Source of the DNA: Atopobiaceae bacterium
Lineage (GTDB): Bacteria > Actinomycetota > Coriobacteriia > Coriobacteriales > Atopobiaceae
Length of the DNA: 64,000 nt
Direction of reading: 5' to 3'
Assembly: GCA_022655215.1 (NCBI GenBank)
Contig: JALCUE010000001.1
Coordinates: 496,001 to 560,000 of the forward strand
Of this stretch, positions 56,620 through 64,000 are shown in pieces. The first letter of the stretch is position 1. Every line of letters starts with the position of its first letter. The notes below the pieces were generated by a model. It was not told the origin of the DNA, ran no database searches, and saw only the letters and a program-made list of their open reading frames with translations. Made by a program: the position numbers and the translations under genes.

Positions 56620-57836
56620 TGAATACGAATCGATTCACGCGCCGCCGTTTCCTGGTGCTCACGTCCGCGCTATCCGCCGCATTCGTGCTCTCCTGTGGTG
56701 CGATGGCGTGGGCCGCTTGGTCCGTGGTGGGACATGCGAGCGACCAAGCTACGACGGGGGTCCTCTCGGGCGTCGTGCTGATGGACGGTTCCCAGGACGA
56801 ATCCGCTTGGCCGGGCGCCACGCTCGAACGCAAGGCCCAGGTGAAAAACGACGGCACCCTTGACCTATATGCAAGGGCGAGGATCGTCTGCACGTGGTTT
56901 GACTCGGATGGGCCTCGCCCTGATCTGGACTCCTCCCTTATCGAGCCGACGCTCTCCACCTCCGGCTGGGAACTGGGTGATGACGGCTGGTCATATGCGA
57001 CCTCGGCCGTCGCGCCTGGCGAAGCGCTCTCCGCACCCCTCATGACGCAAGTGCATATTTCCGAGCATGCCGATTCCACCTATGCCGGTCTCTTCCCTCA
57101 TGTTCAGGTCGAGCTCGAGTGCATCCAGGCGACCGCCAGGGCGGCCCATGACCTTTGGGGTCGCTCGACGGCCGACGATGTCGTCTCGACGGACGAGGAC
57201 GTCGACGGGTCGGTCGTTTTCCTGGGCCGTGAAGGCGGTTTCGAGTTCCATCCTGGTTCGCAGGACCTCCTCGGCACCTTCGATGACGTGCTGCCTGGAG
57301 AGTCCTACTCGAGGTATCTCGCCATCTCCAATACCTCGGACGCGGATGCCTCCATCACCATGGATGTCTCCTCCGTCTCGCGACGCGATGACGAGTCCGA
57401 TGCGTCGTATGACAGACGGCGGGCGTTTCTTTGTGATGAGGTGAACTTGACGGTCGTGGACACCTCGTCGGACGCGGTCCTGTATGACGGCCCTGCCGCT
57501 TCGAGCGATGCTTCCGCACCTCTGCTGATCGACCTCGGACGCTTCTCCTCAGGCGAGCTCCGCCGTTTGAGGGTCGTCCTGAGCGTCTCGGCTGATGCCG
57601 GCAACGAGTACCAGGGCATCTCCTCCGCTCCCCTCATGTGGGACTTCCAAGCCGGGGGAGACGACTCACCCGCCTCGTCGGCTGGCCTCCTGCCCGTCAC
57701 CGGTGACTGGTCCTGCTGCGCGATCTGTGGCGTGGCCGCGGTCTCCTCGCTCCTCGCCCTTCTCGTCGTCCTTTCGAGGCGTAGGCGTTTGGACCTCGAT
57801 TCCGATCAGCCTGACGCGGGGGGTGAGCCCAAGTGA
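56616..57836 (+). CDS. LPVTG-anchored fibre-associated surface protein (406 aa)
   Basis: ATGA overlap with the previous gene. An N-terminal signal (RRRFLVLTSALSAAFVLSCGAMAWAAWSVVG, shown in part: TSALSAAFVLSCGAMAWAAW) is followed by two beta-sandwich-like regions (about 45-170 and 195-345), each with a KNDGTLDLYARARI- or ISNTSDADASITMDV-like strand pattern typical of camelysin-type or TapA-like domains. The end LPVTGDWSCC, a hydrophobic helix and SRRRRLDLD form a sortase signal. It would hold the fibre on the wall, as TapA nucleates TasA in Bacillus (analogy). Confidence 0.7.
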   Translation: MMNTNRFTRRRFLVLTSALSAAFVLSCGAMAWAAWSVVGHASDQATTGVLSGVVLMDGSQDESAWPGATLERKAQVKNDGTLDLYARARIVCTWFDSDGPRPDLDSSLIEPTLSTSGWELGDDGWSYATSAVAPGEALSAPLMTQVHISEHADSTYAGLFPHVQVELECIQATARAAHDLWGRSTADDVVSTDEDVDGSVVFLGREGGFEFHPGSQDLLGTFDDVLPGESYSRYLAISNTSDADASITMDVSSVSRRDDESDASYDRRRAFLCDEVNLTVVDTSSDAVLYDGPAASSDASAPLLIDLGRFSSGELRRLRVVLSVSADAGNEYQGISSAPLMWDFQAGGDDSPASSAGLLPVTGDWSCCAICGVAAVSSLLALLVVLSRRRRLDLDSDQPDAGGEPK

Positions 57837-60800
57837 AGGAACGTCTGCGTAGAGCGCTCGTCGTCCTCCTCACGATCGCGCTGCTCTCCAACTCGATGGC
57901 CACATGCATGCCCGCCCTTGCCAATGAGCTCACCAAGGAAGAGACGTCAAGCGTTCCTGCGCGGGCCGCCTCGACACCTTTGGGGCCTTCCTCGGACGCA
58001 ATGACGTCCTCTGAGCCGGAGACCTCCGACGTCCCGGCAACGCAGCCCTCGACCGAGACGGACGTCGCACCAGAGACCGCCGACACCACCAAGGCGGTTG
58101 ATGGGCCCGAGACATCCGATGCGTCTGACGATGAGCCGACCTCCACCATCGCGACCACGGAAGCCGCCTCGACCGGGGCCTGCGCCACCACGTTGGATGC
58201 CGAGGGAGCTCTTTCCGCCATGTCCAACTCGGCGGTCGCCAAGATCGTATCGGGAGATTCCGTTCAGACCTTTGACACGCTCACCGATGCCGTCGCCGCC
58301 GCAAACGCCTCTGCCACCGACGTCACGATCGAGCTTCTGGAGCCGAGCTACGACCTGTCCACCTCGCTTGCCCTCTCCTGCACCAATCCGATCAACGTCA
58401 CCATCACCACGGCGAAGACCGCTTCCGAGGGTTGTACGGATGACCATCCATATCTCGGGGAGAGCGGCGTGCCTGCCGTGTTGCGCCGCACCGCAGGTGG
58501 TGCGGACAGCACTCGGCTCCTTAACATGGGAGGCACGGGGGGCTTTACCTGCACCCTCAGAAACGTCACGCTCGACGGTAACCGTTCCGAGCTCGGGGAG
58601 AAGGCCGGCCACGAGGCCGTCTACGTGACGGGTTCTGCCAACTCCCTCGTTCTGGGTGATGGGGCCACGGTTCAGAACAGCTCAGCCGCGGACAACGATG
58701 GCGATGATGCCGGCGGCATCTATGTCAATGCGAGCAACCTCACCCTTCTTTCGGGGTGCGCCATCACCAATTGCAGCGGGTACTATGCCGGTGGCATCGA
58801 GGCTTGGAACGGTTCGAAGGTCGACATCTCCGGTGGCGACTTCTCGGGCAACACATCGAACTGCAGCGGGACGGGTCATCCGTCGTGCGGGTTTCTCTCT
58901 GCCCAGACGAATTGCACCGTCACCATGAGCGGTGGCACGATCCATGGAAACACCGGGTATCTCTGCGGTGCTCTCCAGGGATGGGGAAACTGTGCCATCG
59001 AGATGAGCGGCGGCACCATCACGGACAACCTGGCCACAGGGATGACGTGGTCGTCGGGCGGAATCTACGCGACGGGTACCGATGACGTCGCGTCCGTCAC
59101 CGGTGGAAGCATCGTCGGCAACGGAACCATGGCAAAGATCGAGACATACCTCGGTTGTGTCGGCGGGGCAATGTCGGCAGATGGTTCGATACGGATTTCC
59201 GGCAACCCCGTCATCACGGGCAACTACTCCGATGCCGCGCGAGTGGGCGATGCGGTCACCGGAAGCCAGACCTGCAATATCGCAAACAAGAACGGCAAGA
59301 GCGTGAGCGTGACGGGGAAGCTCACCGGAGACACCCGCTCCATAGGCATCTGCTCGTATCCGCCAAGTGGCTCGGCATCCGGGTCGGTCGATGGCGTGAC
59401 GTTCGCGACCCTTCGCGCTGCTGCCGAGACGACGGGTATCCATACGGCCGCCGATGATGAGTTCGCCGTCTTCTCGAACGACAACACGGCCGACCTTGCT
59501 TGGTCCGATGGTGGCAAGCTCGTCTGCACGTCCAAGGAGGGCGATGCGAACCTGAGTTGGGGTCCTCTGCCGAATTTCAAGATCGTCCAAGGCGGGACGA
59601 CCACGACCTATCAGAGGCTTTCCGATGCCATCAAGGCGGCGAACGCTTCGGCCTCGGACGTGACCATCGAGCAGCTTGCCGCGACCTATGATGTCTCTGA
59701 GCTCGAGACGGTGGACCCAACGAACAAGATCTCGGTCACCATCACCACCGCGACCTCGGATGCCACCGATGGCTTCGCCTATCGTGGGACGGCGGGCACG
59801 ACGGCCGTCCTGAGGCGGTCCTCGTCTCTGACCGGCTCGCCTCTGTTCAAAGCCGGTCCGAACAGCAAGGGCGAACCGCTCAGGTTCTCGAACGTCACAA
59901 TCGATGGCGCTGGCATCGATGCCAGTTGGGCTCTTGTCTATGTGAGCGGGGGCTCGGCCGTCCTGGAGTCAGGCGCCACGGTACGAAACGGGCTTGACCA
60001 AAATGCAGGTGGTCAGAACACATCCGGGGGCATCGACGTCCGCGACGGCGGTACCTTGGAGTGCCTTGACGGTTGCTGCATCACATCATGCAAGGCCTAT
60101 CGTTGCGGCGCCGTCTACTGCAGCGGGTCCGGAACGACGGTCACGCTTGTGGGCGGGGATTTCTCAGGCAACAGCACCACACGTCTCTCGACGGACCAAG
60201 CCACATATAGCTCGGCTGGTTTTGCCGCCGTGGAGGGATCTGCCAAGTTCATCCAACATGGGGGTTCGATAACCGGCAACACCGGCGTGGCGGCCGGCGC
60301 CGTTCAACTCTTCGGCGGTTCGTTCGTCATGGATGGCGGGACCATCGGCTCCAACCTCGCCTCGTCCCAGTCGAATTGGTCGGCCGGCGCCATCTATGCC
60401 ACCAGCACGAGCGATTCGATCGTCATCACAGGCGGGACCATCACGGGGAACGGAACCGCGTCTCCCGTGAATGGATACCTCGGATCCTCGTCCGGCGCCA
60501 TCGCAGGGCACTCGAGCGGTTTTCCGATATCCATCTCGGGGAATCCCGTCATCACAGGTAACTGGTGTGGCGCAGAACGGTTGAACGATGGCTCGATCGG
60601 TGGCACGACGGCGGCAAACATCGCGCTTCCGAATGGACGCACCATCAATGTCCCGGCGCCGCTCACCGGCGCCAAGGGCAGCATCGGCGTACGGTCATAT
60701 CCCACCACGTCCGCGAGCCCATGGCCGTGCGATCGAGTGAAGTTCGCCACGCTCGCCACGGCAGCCACGAGCACCGTTCCTCATACCGCATCGGATGACA

Positions 60801-63800
60801 GCCTCGCCGTCTTCTCCTGTGACAATACCGTCGGATTGTCCGATGAGGAGACCCTCGCGGGATGGACCGTGTCCGGGGATGCGAGCATGCGGTGGGGCAC
60901 GATGCCCAATTTCAAGATCGACCACGATGGGCAGGTCGACCTCTTCGACCACCTTTCCGATGCCGTCACTGCGGCGAAGACGTTCACGACGGATGTGACC
61001 ATCGAGGAGCTCACCCCGAGCTATGACGTAACCGAGCAACAGATAATCACATGTGCCTCGGCTACCAAGATCACCTTCACCACTGCAGGCAAGGACTCCT
61101 CCGACGGATGGTCATACCGCGGAGCCGAGGGCACGCCCGCCGTCTTGCGTCGTACCGCGAAAAGCGGTAATTCCGGGAGGATTCTACTGATACAGGCAGG
61201 TACGGCTGGTAACACGACCTGCGTCCTCACCAACATCACGCTTGATGGAAATCGTGATGCCACGACCCCCGCCTCCTGCGTCGAACTCGTCTATGTCACC
61301 AACGGCAATCACCTTGTGGTGGGCGATGGCGCCACACTCCGGGACTCCTCGTCTTGGAATGGCTATGACCCGTCCGGGGCCATCTATGTGAACGAGGGCA
61401 CCGTGCGTCTGCTCGAAGGAAGCGCCATCAAGAACTGCAGCGGCTACTACGCAGGCGGTATCTATGCCTATGGTTCGAAGACCGAGGTCAGTATCGAGGG
61501 CGGTGACTTCTCGGAGAACTCCTGCACGGCCACGAACCCATCGGCGGGCTTCGCATTCATTGACGGAAGCTCTCGAATCGACATGTCCGGTGGCTCCATC
61601 CACGGCAACACCGGAGTTGAGGCCGGTGCGATCGAGCTGTGGAACCCAGGCCTGTTCTCCATGAGCGGCGGCAGCATCTCCGGCAATCTCGCGACCTCCA
61701 GCTCGTGGTCCGCGGGCGGTGTCTATGCGACGTATGGCGGTAGCACGATCGAGCTCAGCGGTGGTTCCATCACGGGAAACGGAACGGCCGCCTCGGTCGG
61801 TGGCAGCCTCGGCTCGACGGCAGGCGGAATCGCCGGGAACGGGTCAGGCTTTCCACTGTCCGTCTCCGGGTCGCCGGTCGTCATGGACAACTGGTGTGGG
61901 GCGACCCGTTCTTCCGACGGGACCATCACGGGTACCGACAAGGCCGACGTGACGCTTCCGAACGGACATCCGATCAACATCACCGCATCGCTTACCGGGG
62001 CCAAGGGCAGCATCGGCATCCGGTCGTATCCCAGTGACTCCGCGGCGGGCGGCCCGGTCCAGGGCGTCCAGTTCGGAACCCTGCCTGCTAGCGAGGGCTC
62101 CACTGGCGTTCATCTGGAAGACAGCCTTGCCGTCTTCGCATGCGACAACGACGCCGAGCTGGCTCCTTGGACGGAAGCCGGCACCACCGTGCTGCGGTGG
62201 GGCGTCGATGAGCCGATCTGCAAGATCGTGCATCATGATGCCCAGGGCGAGGTGTCTTCGGTCGAAACCTACGATTCGCTGTTCGGTTATTCGCTTGCCA
62301 ACGGCGTCTCCCGTTCGGGGGCCATCGACGCGGCCAACGCATCGACGACCGACGTCACGATCCAGATGCTCGCCCCGATCCATGAGGTGACGAAGAAGGG
62401 CACGATCAACCCCACCACGCCCGGCATCAAGGTGTCCCTTACGACCGCGGCATCGGAAGACGGCCTTGAACAGGGTGATATATGGGCGTATCGAGGGACA
62501 TCCGGTACGCCTGCCGTGGTGAGGCGTGCGGCGACGTTCACGAGCGATTCCTTCTCGCTCATCAGCAGCGGATGTGAGCTTGACCTTTCTGACATCACGC
62601 TCGACGGCGGTTCCGAGGCCATCACGTCTCGTCTTGGTGTGCTGTTCATCGATAATGTCGGCGGCACGCTTCGCCTGGGCTCCGGCGCGACCATCCAGCA
62701 CGCATCGACCTCCTCGGCTGCGGAATGGGCTGTGGGGAACGCCTATAACTCCAGCATCTACGGCAGCGCCGTCCGGAATCAGTCTGGTGCAACCATGTAC
62801 ATGGAGAAGGGCTCGATGGTGCGAGACTGCAAGTCCATGGACGGTGGCGTCATCTTCCTCAATGGTGCGGGCGTCTCCCTCGTCATGAACGGCGGGACCA
62901 TCGAGGGTTGCTGCACGACTCGAGCCTCCGAGTACAACTCGACGATCCAGCTGGACAACGGGGCCTCGTTCGTTATGCATGACGGTCTGATCACGAATAA
63001 CGAGGCTACGGGTGCGAGCAGCACCGGGTCCGCCGTCCAGGTACGTGTCTCCTCAAGCATGACCATGGATGGCGGAACCATCACGAGCAACTACTCCGGA
63101 GGAACGACGCACCAGGCCGCCAATGGCAGCGGGACCGAGTCGGTGGGCGGCGTCACCGTGGACGGCAGCTCCACGCTGACCCTCTCCGGCAGTTCGACCA
63201 TCACGGGCAACTATGGCAGCTGCACTTTCACAGACGGAGTCGTGAACCTCGGCGAGGACGGTACTCCCGTGGGCGGCGTGGTGGGAAACGTGTCCTGTTG
63301 GAAGAAGGAGAGGGTCAGGATCGCGGGCGACCTTACGGGGAAGGTGGGCATCACCTCGTTCGCGGGCATGCGTGAAGGCGACGCATTCGCCATCACGACG
63401 GTCGACGACTCGTCATCCGTCTCGGGTCTTTCCAACATCGTTTGCGATTGCAACGTCGACAACTACCGCGCCTGTCCTGTGGGCGCGGCCGGCACGGGGT
63501 CCTCGGTGGTTTGGCTCGCACTTCCTGTCGCCAAGATAGTGCATGAAGACGGTGCGGTCGCCACATATGGCACCCTCGACTCCGCCATCGTCGCCGCAAA
63601 TGGTTCGGGGACCGATACCGTCATCCAGATGCTTGTGCCGAACTATGACATGGTCGTCGGGTCGAAGGTCTCGTCGACGCACGCGTTGACGGTGACCACG
63701 GCGAAGACGTCAAGCGAGGGCTGCGACGACGGTCATCCATACGAGGGCGTCTCGGGTGTTCCGGCCACGCTCCGCCGAGTCACGAGCTATACGGGTGCCT

Positions 63801-64000
63801 TCTTCACGCAGACGGCCAAGAACTCCCTCACGCTCGAAGACATCACGCTCGATGGCAACAAGTCCGTCGTGCCTGCGGGAACGGCTGCCGCCGTTGGCTT
63901 TTCTTCTGCCAACGCCACGTTCACCCTCGGGGACGGTGCGACGATCAAGGACTTCTCCAACGACTTGACCCGTACGATATGGGGTGTGGCCATTGACGCC
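57833..64000 (+). CDS. Giant repetitive beta-helix surface adhesin, N-terminal part
   Basis: GTG 57833 overlaps the previous stop (GTGA) with GGGGGTGA upstream. The frame stays open for 2,056 codons to the window edge. A signal peptide (ALVVLLTIALLSNSMATCMPALA) leads to a Thr/Ser/Glu-rich spacer of about 100 residues. Then come repeating units of about 440 residues, each opening with KIV...TLTDAVAAANASATDVTIELL, followed by PAVLRRTA, NVTLDGN, and many GGxI-xGN turns typical of right-handed parallel beta-helices (pectin-lyase-like). It is likely cell-wall attached at an unseen C-terminus and part of the fibre operon. Confidence 0.8.
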   Translation, partial: MKERLRRALVVLLTIALLSNSMATCMPALANELTKEETSSVPARAASTPLGPSSDAMTSSEPETSDVPATQPSTETDVAPETADTTKAVDGPETSDASDDEPTSTIATTEAASTGACATTLDAEGALSAMSNSAVAKIVSGDSVQTFDTLTDAVAAANASATDVTIELLEPSYDLSTSLALSCTNPINVTITTAKTASEGCTDDHPYLGESGVPAVLRRTAGGADSTRLLNMGGTGGFTCTLRNVTLDGNRSELGEKAGHEAVYVTGSANSLVLGDGATVQNSSAADNDGDDAGGIYVNASNLTLLSGCAITNCSGYYAGGIEAWNGSKVDISGGDFSGNTSNCSGTGHPSCGFLSAQTNCTVTMSGGTIHGNTGYLCGALQGWGNCAIEMSGGTITDNLATGMTWSSGGIYATGTDDVASVTGGSIVGNGTMAKIETYLGCVGGAMSADGSIRISGNPVITGNYSDAARVGDAVTGSQTCNIANKNGKSVSVTGKLTGDTRSIGICSYPPSGSASGSVDGVTFATLRAAAETTGIHTAADDEFAVFSNDNTADLAWSDGGKLVCTSKEGDANLSWGPLPNFKIVQGGTTTTYQRLSDAIKAANASASDVTIEQLAATYDVSELETVDPTNKISVTITTATSDATDGFAYRGTAGTTAVLRRSSSLTGSPLFKAGPNSKGEPLRFSNVTIDGAGIDASWALVYVSGGSAVLESGATVRNGLDQNAGGQNTSGGIDVRDGGTLECLDGCCITSCKAYRCGAVYCSGSGTTVTLVGGDFSGNSTTRLSTDQATYSSAGFAAVEGSAKFIQHGGSITGNTGVAAGAVQLFGGSFVMDGGTIGSNLASSQSNWSAGAIYATSTSDSIVITGGTITGNGTASPVNGYLGSSSGAIAGHSSGFPISISGNPVITGNWCGAERLNDGSIGGTTAANIALPNGRTINVPAPLTGAKGSIGVRSYPTTSASPWPCDRVKFATLATAATSTVPHTASDDSLAVFSCDNTVGLSDEETLAGWTVSGDASMRWGTMPNFKIDHDGQVDLFDHLSDAVTAAKTFTTDVTIEELTPSYDVTEQQIITCASATKITFTTAGKDSSDGWSYRGAEGTPAVLRRTAKSGNSGRILLIQAGTAGNTTCVLTNITLDGNRDATTPASCVELVYVTNGNHLVVGDGATLRDSSSWNGYDPSGAIYVNEGTVRLLEGSAIKNCSGYYAGGIYAYGSKTEVSIEGGDFSENSCTATNPSAGFAFIDGSSRIDMSGGSIHGNTGVEAGAIELWNPGLFSMSGGSISGNLATSSSWSAGGVYATYGGSTIELSGGSITGNGTAASVGGSLGSTAGGIAGNGSGFPLSVSGSPVVMDNWCGATRSSDGTITGTDKADVTLPNGHPINITASLTGAKGSIGIRSYPSDSAAGGPVQGVQFGTLPASEGSTGVHLEDSLAVFACDNDAELAPWTEAGTTVLRWGVDEPICKIVHHDAQGEVSSVETYDSLFGYSLANGVSRSGAIDAANASTTDVTIQMLAPIHEVTKKGTINPTTPGIKVSLTTAASEDGLEQGDIWAYRGTSGTPAVVRRAATFTSDSFSLISSGCELDLSDITLDGGSEAITSRLGVLFIDNVGGTLRLGSGATIQHASTSSAAEWAVGNAYNSSIYGSAVRNQSGATMYMEKGSMVRDCKSMDGGVIFLNGAGVSLVMNGGTIEGCCTTRASEYNSTIQLDNGASFVMHDGLITNNEATGASSTGSAVQVRVSSSMTMDGGTITSNYSGGTTHQAANGSGTESVGGVTVDGSSTLTLSGSSTITGNYGSCTFTDGVVNLGEDGTPVGGVVGNVSCWKKERVRIAGDLTGKVGITSFAGMREGDAFAITTVDDSSSVSGLSNIVCDCNVDNYRACPVGAAGTGSSVVWLALPVAKIVHEDGAVATYGTLDSAIVAANGSGTDTVIQMLVPNYDMVVGSKVSSTHALTVTTAKTSSEGCDDGHPYEGVSGVPATLRRVTSYTGAFFTQTAKNSLTLEDITLDGNKSVVPAGTAAAVGFSSANATFTLGDGATIKDFSNDLTRTIWGVAIDA
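58241..64000 (+). repeat. Five tandem units of about 1.3 kb in the adhesin gene
   Basis: The AAG-ATC/ATA codons of the unit-opening K-I (V or D) motif lie at 58241, 59579, 60914, 62222 and 63533, giving periods of 1338, 1335, 1308 and 1311 nt. Units one to three are closest; unit four has an altered opening with a 15-residue insertion. The fifth is cut by the window edge. Confidence 0.75.

Noticed and set aside
1-64000. CRISPR arrays, transposases or rRNA genes
   Set aside because: No array of regular direct repeats with unique spacers, no transposase-like protein and no rRNA sequence was seen on reading through. The adhesin and VaFE repeats are coding.

Overview
The window is high-GC bacterial DNA. 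Shine-Dalgarno-led genes, LPxTG sortase anchors, VaFE/thioester surface proteins and tRNAs with encoded CCA point to an actinobacterium, most likely class Coriobacteriia (Olsenella/Atopobiaceae type). The class call is inference from gene content, not from a marker gene.

Layout. (1) 1-3762, chromosome: end of a cation diffusion facilitator, a STAS-histidine-kinase-like ATPase fusion, an MBL-fold hydrolase, tRNA-Cys and tRNA-Gly (both minus), a PF06541-type membrane protein, and tRNA-Val(GAC). (2) 3763-53254, an integrated conjugative element (ICE) of about 49.5 kb. It sits in the 3' end of tRNA-Val and is bounded by a perfect 53-bp direct repeat (attL 3710-3762, attR 53202-53254). Its tyrosine integrase is next to attR, and triplets of GTGACCAA arm-type repeats lie just inside both ends. 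(3) 53255-64000, flanking DNA: a second, different repeat triplet with the same spacing (possible trace of another element at this tRNA), a gene split by an in-frame TGA, then a surface-fibre operon. That operon has three SipW/TasA-type exported proteins, an LPVTG-anchored protein and the first 2,056 codons of a repetitive beta-helix adhesin that runs off the window.

The ICE has three parts. The left part is defence cargo: a complete type 1 BREX operon (brxA, brxB, brxC, pglX, pglZ, brxL, transcribed leftward and headed by a Phd/YefM-like gene), a zinc-ribbon protein, a CoiA-like protein fused to a topoisomerase-type zinc finger, and McrBC. The middle holds the mobilisation genes (MobC-like protein, relaxase) with a probable oriT, a block of unknown genes, a HigB/HigA-ImmA toxin-antitoxin operon, an sce7725/sce7726 pair and an ArdC antirestriction protein. 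The right part is the conjugation machine: VaFE adhesin, VirB6-, VirB4-, VirB3- and VirB2-like proteins, a lysozyme/NlpC protein, VirD4, a PcfB-like protein, and a replication initiator carrying iteron-like repeats inside its own gene. An AT-richer PHP-ATPase two-gene cassette lies between the initiator and the integrase.

The most novel signal is a repeated leader. Four transfer genes or operons (MobC, VaFE adhesin, VirB2-like pilin, PcfB-like) are each preceded on the sense strand by a hairpin with the hexaloop CTCCAC, followed 1-12 nt later by ACACGG(A/G)AAGG. I do not recognise this arrangement; it looks like a shared RNA-level control element for transfer. Other points of note are the low-GC specificity domain inside pglX, the low-GC N-terminus of McrB, the PHP-ATPase cassette, and a multi-stem structured region ahead of a YraN-like gene.
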